Shown here: positions 6,876 to 8,005 of the stretch, piece by piece | How the letters are laid out: each line of letters starts with the position of its first letter | Numbering within the stretch: position 1 is the stretch's first letter | From: Devosia sp. | GTDB lineage: Bacteria; Pseudomonadota; Alphaproteobacteria; Rhizobiales; Devosiaceae | DNA: 8,005 nt | Assembly: GCA_028290225.1 (NCBI GenBank) | Contig: JAQGKH010000120.1 | Span: forward strand, 1 to 8,005 | Direction of reading: 5' to 3' | Program-made: the position numbers and the translations under genes | The notes under the pieces: model-generated | Told to the model about the DNA's origin: nothing | Database searches by the model: none | The model's input: only the letters and a program-made list of their open reading frames with translations

Positions 6876-7952
6876 ATGTCCGACCTCCAAAACCTGCCAC
6901 CAAACGGTCTTTCATACAAGCAGGCCGGCGTTGACATCGATGCAGGCAATGCCCTGGTCGAGGCGATCAAGCCCGCGGTCCGCTCCACGCGCCGTCCTGG
7001 CGCCGATGGCGAAATCGGCGGGTTCGGTGGCTTGTTCGACCTCAAGGCAGCCGGCTTTGTCGATCCGGTGCTCGTGGCGGCCAATGATGGCGTCGGCACC
7101 AAGCTGCGGATCGCCATCGAAGCGGGCAAGCACGACACCATCGGCATCGATCTGGTTGCCATGTGCGTCAACGACCTTGTCGTGCAAGGCGCCGAGCCGC
7201 TATTCTTTCTGGATTATTTCGCGACCGGCGCCCTCGATGTGGTGCAGGGAACGGCCATCGTGGAAGGCATAGCCGAAGGCTGCCGCCAGGCGGGCTGCGC
7301 CCTGATCGGGGGCGAAACGGCCGAGATGCCGGGCATGTATCACGGCAAGGATTACGACCTGGCCGGCTTTGCGGTGGGCGCCGCCGAGCGCGGCAGTCTC
7401 CTTCCGCGCGCCGACCTCATGGCGGGCGATGTTCTCGTGGCGATTGCCTCGTCGGGCGTGCACTCGAATGGGTATTCGCTGGTGCGCAAGATCGTCGAGC
7501 TTTCGGGCAATGACTGGTTCATGGACGCGCCGTTTGCCCCTGGCCAGTCCCTTGCCGAGGCACTGCTCACGCCGACCCGAATCTATGTGAAGCCGATCCT
7601 GTCGGCGCTCGCGGCCGGCATCGGCATCAAGGCGCTTGCCCATATCACCGGTGGCGGCTTTATCGACAATATTCCGCGCGTGCTGCCCGAGAGGCTTGCG
7701 GCGCATGTGAACCTTGATGCCGTCACTGTCCCCAAGGTTTTCGGCTGGCTGGCCCATGCAGGCGGGCTGGCTGAACATGAGATGCTGCGCACGTTCAACT
7801 GCGGAGTCGGCATGCTGGTGGCCGTAGATGCTGGCGAGGCGCAAGCGCTGGTGCAACATCTGACTGCAGCCGGCGAGACCGCCGCCATTGTCGGGCAACT
7901 GACCGTGCGAACCGGTGAGCCGGTGACCTTCGAGGGCAGGCTCTCGCTGTGA
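6876..7952 (+). CDS. purM: Phosphoribosylformylglycinamidine cyclo-ligase (AIR synthetase)
   Basis: PurM catalyses the fifth step of de novo purine synthesis, the ATP-dependent closure of FGAM to 5-aminoimidazole ribonucleotide, in the cytoplasm. The 358-residue product has the expected length (about 345-357). Family motifs in order: GLSYKQAGVDIDAGN at 11-25, the glycine-rich AANDGVGTKL at 68-77, GIDLVAMCVNDLVVQGAEP at 90-108, LIGGETAEMPGMY at 143-155, SSGVHSNGYSLVRK at 192-205, HITGGGFIDNIPRVLPE at 256-272 and FNCGVGM at 307-313. No key residue appears lost. The ATG at 6876 is chosen because the GVDIDAGN block then sits at the usual distance from the N-terminus. The only ribosome-binding candidate, GAGG at 6869-6872, is just 3 nt upstream. 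The frame extends to 6702, but that segment is Arg/Cys/Trp-rich and antisense to the transporter. The stop overlaps the GTG of purN by 4 bp. Confidence 0.96.
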   Translation: MSDLQNLPPNGLSYKQAGVDIDAGNALVEAIKPAVRSTRRPGADGEIGGFGGLFDLKAAGFVDPVLVAANDGVGTKLRIAIEAGKHDTIGIDLVAMCVNDLVVQGAEPLFFLDYFATGALDVVQGTAIVEGIAEGCRQAGCALIGGETAEMPGMYHGKDYDLAGFAVGAAERGSLLPRADLMAGDVLVAIASSGVHSNGYSLVRKIVELSGNDWFMDAPFAPGQSLAEALLTPTRIYVKPILSALAAGIGIKALAHITGGGFIDNIPRVLPERLAAHVNLDAVTVPKVFGWLAHAGGLAEHEMLRTFNCGVGMLVAVDAGEAQALVQHLTAAGETAAIVGQLTVRTGEPVTFEGRLSL

Positions 7953-8005
7953 CCCGAACCCGCGTCGCCATCCTGATCTCAGGGCGCGGCTCCAACATGG
8001 CGAAA
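7949..8005 (+). CDS. purN: Phosphoribosylglycinamide formyltransferase, N-terminal fragment (cut by the window edge)
   Basis: PurN transfers a formyl group from 10-formyl-tetrahydrofolate to GAR, the third step of purine synthesis. Only 19 codons are in the window. Read from a GTG start they give MTRTRVAILISGRGSNMAK, which contains the hallmark N-terminal PurN block (V-A-[IV]-L-[IV]-SGRGSNM). The GTG overlaps the purM stop as GTGA, the arrangement expected for a translationally coupled purMN operon. The gene continues past the right edge, so its catalytic residues cannot be checked. Confidence 0.88.
   Translation, partial: MTRTRVAILISGRGSNMAK

Noticed and set aside
6742..6915. N-terminal extension of the AI-2E transporter by 58 residues
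   Set aside because: The frame is open, but the segment is Pro/Gly/Arg-rich, would run past the purM start on the other strand, and would place a long soluble leader before the first helix, which this family does not have.
7200..7898. A 232-codon - strand open frame opposite purM
   Set aside because: It is antisense to conserved PurM motifs and has a His/Arg/Gln-rich, low-information composition typical of shadow frames.

Overview
The window is a compact, GC-rich stretch of bacterial chromosome that looks like ordinary core genome of an alphaproteobacterium, probably order Hyphomicrobiales (Rhizobiales). A Devosia-like genus is a guess from protein similarity recalled without a search. The evidence is the gene set and its order (rnd / ppx-ppk-hda-AI-2E transporter / purM-purN), the alphaproteobacterial form of Hda with an N-terminal QLALDL clamp-binding motif, and strong G/C bias at third codon positions. 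I see no mobile element, tRNA, rRNA, CRISPR array or phage gene.

Layout. (1) Positions 45-1217, + strand: ribonuclease D. (2) Positions 1218-6741, - strand: a tightly packed, probably co-transcribed block. Read in its own direction it is AI-2E-family membrane protein, then HdaA (DnaA inactivator), then polyphosphate kinase Ppk1, then exopolyphosphatase Ppx. Every junction in the block overlaps (about 17, 11 and 4 bp). (3) Positions 6742-6875: the only real non-coding gap, a 134-bp divergent control region with candidate promoters facing both ways and a small dyad between them. (4) Positions 6876-8005, + strand: purM followed by the first 19 codons of purN, overlapping by 4 bp.

How the genes work together. 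Ppk1 and Ppx are the opposing synthesis and breakdown enzymes of polyphosphate. HdaA works with the DNA sliding clamp to convert DnaA-ATP to DnaA-ADP and so limits replication initiation. PurM and PurN catalyse two steps of de novo IMP synthesis. RNase D trims the 3' ends of structured RNAs. The - strand operon therefore joins an intracellular stress polymer to a replication-initiation regulator, which is the most thought-provoking aspect of the window.

I did not find a convincing undescribed system. The points worth a second look are small: a forced TTG start for ppx, rnd and ppx stop codons that abut with no spacer, and the architecture of the divergent promoter region.
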